Positions 5,814-7,061 of a stretch of 7,061 nt of DNA are shown here, in pieces. The translations under genes and the position numbers were made by a program. How positions within the stretch are numbered: position 1 is the stretch's first letter; every line of letters starts with the position of its first letter. The notes below the pieces were generated by a model. The model was not told where the DNA came from, made no database searches, and was given only the letters and a program-made list of their open reading frames with translations. Where the stretch lies: the NCBI GenBank assembly GCA_020832865.1, contig JAJHRJ010000020.1, positions 1 through 7,061 of the forward strand. Direction: 5' to 3'. The stretch is from Desulfurococcaceae archaeon. GTDB lineage: Archaea; Thermoproteota; Thermoprotei_A; Sulfolobales; Desulfurococcaceae.

Positions 5814-6332
5814 ATTCCTCAAGAAGAAGCCTATGTCATATAGGTTAACATAAATGTTTCTCCTGCTACTCCACCTCGAGAACCCGATCACATCGTGATC
5901 CAATTGATCGAGCACAGCGTAAACACCTGTACTAGACGGGTAAATTTCAATCACGCTTTCAGGTAAAATGTCGTTTCCATATAAAAAGGCTTTTACAGCC
6001 TTCTCAGTGACAATAATAGCAGAGCTTAAGCCATACTCTCTAATAATCCTGGCGGCCAGGGTAGTGGAGGGTAAAACGTGTTTTTTAGTGTAAACACCGA
6101 GCCAAGACCCCTCATATAAGACTCTAACACCAGTAACTCTAAGCTTACTAGTATAGGTCTCCTCGCTGTGGATAATACAGAGCTTATTTATACAGGTAAG
6201 TCTCGTATCCACTGGAATATACTTCTCCGGGTTAACGCCGTAGAGAGATATCACAGTGCGTTTTAGCCTTTCCACGAGTCTCTGCGGAGTCTTACCTGTT
6301 TTAAGTCTCACTCTCTCCTTGCTAGTAGGCAT
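5805..6332 (-). CDS. PUA-domain RNA-binding protein (NOL1/NOP2-associated, NIP7-like)
   Basis: A 175-residue basic protein from the ATG at 6332. The C-terminal half, about 85-160, matches a PUA-type RNA-binding fold: an LAARIIREYG helix, an IIVTEKAVKAFLYGNDIL strand-turn with the characteristic FLYG-x-D (116-121), and a V-x-AVLD...DVIGFSR strand pair near 137-153. The N-terminal part (about 15-65) holds a helix with RLVERLKR and a strand pair with two cysteines (47, 52). Similar archaeal proteins (COG3270 or NIP7-type, from memory) act in rRNA processing or as the RNA-binding module of NOL1/NOP2 m5C methyltransferases. The gene follows such a methyltransferase with a 25-nt overlap; an alternative GTG at 6311 would give a GTGA 4-nt overlap and 168 residues. 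A weak GGGT lies 8 nt before the ATG. The 3' end overlaps the orphan gene by 9 nt. Confidence 0.75.
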   Translation of the reverse strand: MPTSKERVRLKTGKTPQRLVERLKRTVISLYGVNPEKYIPVDTRLTCINKLCIIHSEETYTSKLRVTGVRVLYEGSWLGVYTKKHVLPSTTLAARIIREYGLSSAIIVTEKAVKAFLYGNDILPESVIEIYPSSTGVYAVLDQLDHDVIGFSRWSSRRNIYVNLYDIGFFLRNLG

Positions 6333-7061
6333 ATTGTGTACCCAAAGAGGCCATGTCTATGAGGCCAGAGCCTAACACACTTCTCAACATCCTCGTTGAA
6401 TTTTAGATTACGGTACTCTACAATGCCCTTTGAGAAGTTGAGAAGCCTCATGGGAGGATCTATTACTATGAGGTCTCTCCTAGCTCTAATAATGTAGTTA
6501 ACTACATACTCATTTTCCTCTGGTGCAATACTGCATGTTACGTAGGCGAGAATACCTCCTGGCTCTAAGAGGTTTACTAGACTAGCTAAAAGCTCTATTT
6601 CACGCTTAACGAGTATAGCGAGTTCAAGTATACTAGTCTTGTGCTTTCTACTAGGATCTACAGATATTCTACCCTCACCGCTACATGGAGCATCTAGGAG
6701 TACCCTGTGAAATCTCCTTTTAAGCTTAATACTCAGTGCTCTAGCGTCACTCCACAGTACTACAATGTTGTTAAGTCTCATTCTCATAGCGTGTCCTATG
6801 AGCGCTTTAAGCCTATAAAGTACGAGGTCATTTGCGTATACTATACCCCCCTCTCCTTCTCTTAGAATTTGCGCCATGTAGGTAGCCTTTCCTCCAGGGG
6901 CGGCGCAAGCATCTAGAACATCACCGCTGTAATTATGCAGTAGTAGGAGCACTGGTATTAAGCTACTCGCGTCTCTGTGGACATAGTAGTAGCCTTTTAA
7001 GTACTCGTGAGTAGCACCTAGTGTTGGACTATTAGGCTTCTCAGTAACCCAGAAAGACCCT
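6308..7061 (-). CDS. NOL1/NOP2/Sun-family RNA 5-methylcytosine methyltransferase (5' end outside window)
   Basis: Transfers a methyl group from S-adenosylmethionine to C5 of cytosine in tRNA or rRNA. The frame is open to the right edge, giving 250 visible residues; the start lies outside, so the GTG at 6952 is internal. Visible residues 14-36 (LGATHEYLKGYYYVHRDASS) are a family hallmark before the SAM site. DACAAPGGKATYMAQ at 50-64 is the SAM-binding loop; ND at 77-78 contacts the cofactor; DAPCSGEG at 123-130 is motif IV; TCS at 175-177 is motif VI, with C176 as the expected nucleophile and C126 assisting release. LWPHRHGLFGY near 231-241 is the usual C-terminal motif. The protein ends right after this motif with no PUA domain; a separate PUA gene overlaps the 3' end. 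Some 60-90 N-terminal residues are probably missing. Substrate choice (tRNA Trm4-like or rRNA) cannot be decided here. Confidence 0.93.
   Translation of the reverse strand, partial: GSFWVTEKPNSPTLGATHEYLKGYYYVHRDASSLIPVLLLLHNYSGDVLDACAAPGGKATYMAQILREGEGGIVYANDLVLYRLKALIGHAMRMRLNNIVVLWSDARALSIKLKRRFHRVLLDAPCSGEGRISVDPSRKHKTSILELAILVKREIELLASLVNLLEPGGILAYVTCSIAPEENEYVVNYIIRARRDLIVIDPPMRLLNFSKGIVEYRNLKFNEDVEKCVRLWPHRHGLFGYTICLLARRE

Noticed and set aside
6308..6952. Methyltransferase starting at the GTG at 6952
   Set aside because: The frame continues upstream to the window edge and encodes conserved family sequence (LGATHEYLKGYYYVHRD), so that GTG is an internal valine.
1..7061. CRISPR array, insertion sequence, tRNA or rRNA genes
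   Set aside because: No regularly spaced direct repeats, transposase motifs, terminal inverted repeats, or cloverleaf or rRNA signatures were seen on either strand; nearly all bases are in conserved protein genes.

Overview
The window looks like chromosomal DNA from a hyperthermophilic archaeon, most likely a crenarchaeote of the Desulfurococcales type (the lineage is inferred). The NAD-salvage phosphoribosyltransferase, the MJ0936-type phosphodiesterase, the small heat-shock protein, the minimal nucleotidyltransferase and the PUA protein are all of archaeal type. Ribosome-binding sites match the archaeal anti-Shine-Dalgarno (GAGGTGA), TATA-like boxes replace bacterial -35/-10 signals, arginine is mostly AGA/AGG, and genes abut or overlap. 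Of nine gene starts visible, at most one is ATG; the rest are GTG or TTG. Nothing suggests a mobile element, CRISPR array or recent gene transfer, and I found no rRNA or tRNA gene.

Layout. (1) 1999 down to 1, minus strand: a YjbQ/UPF0047 protein, nicotinate phosphoribosyltransferase, and the N-terminal part of a predicted nucleotidyltransferase that runs off the left edge. The genes are separated by 1-2 nt or overlap slightly, so this is one operon. (2) About 2000-2092: a short divergent promoter region in which one AT-rich element can be read as a TATA box on both strands. (3) 2093-5813, plus strand: Hsp20, a metallophosphoesterase, uridine phosphorylase, a PfkB-family sugar or nucleoside kinase, and an unrecognised 260-residue protein. 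The first three are separated by 33-nt gaps; the last three are joined by 4-nt GTGA overlaps. (4) 7061 down to 5805, minus strand: a NOL1/NOP2-type RNA m5C methyltransferase (5' end beyond the right edge) followed by an overlapping PUA-domain protein. The plus and minus gene sets converge with a 9-nt overlap at 5805-5813.

How the genes may work together. Uridine phosphorylase releases ribose-1-phosphate and the coupled PfkB kinase is a natural candidate to phosphorylate it (or uridine/ribose), as in the archaeal pentose bisphosphate route of nucleoside degradation. The minus-strand operon makes nicotinate mononucleotide and pairs this with a nucleotidyltransferase of unknown substrate. The methyltransferase and PUA protein look like a two-gene version of an RNA-modifying enzyme with its RNA-binding module.

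Most of the window is conserved housekeeping content. The least explained parts are the orphan protein coupled to the kinase, the nucleotidyltransferase next to the NAD-salvage enzyme, and the start-codon pattern, in which strong ribosome-binding sites sit at a constant distance from TTG and GTG and, in two genes, from ATA and CTG.
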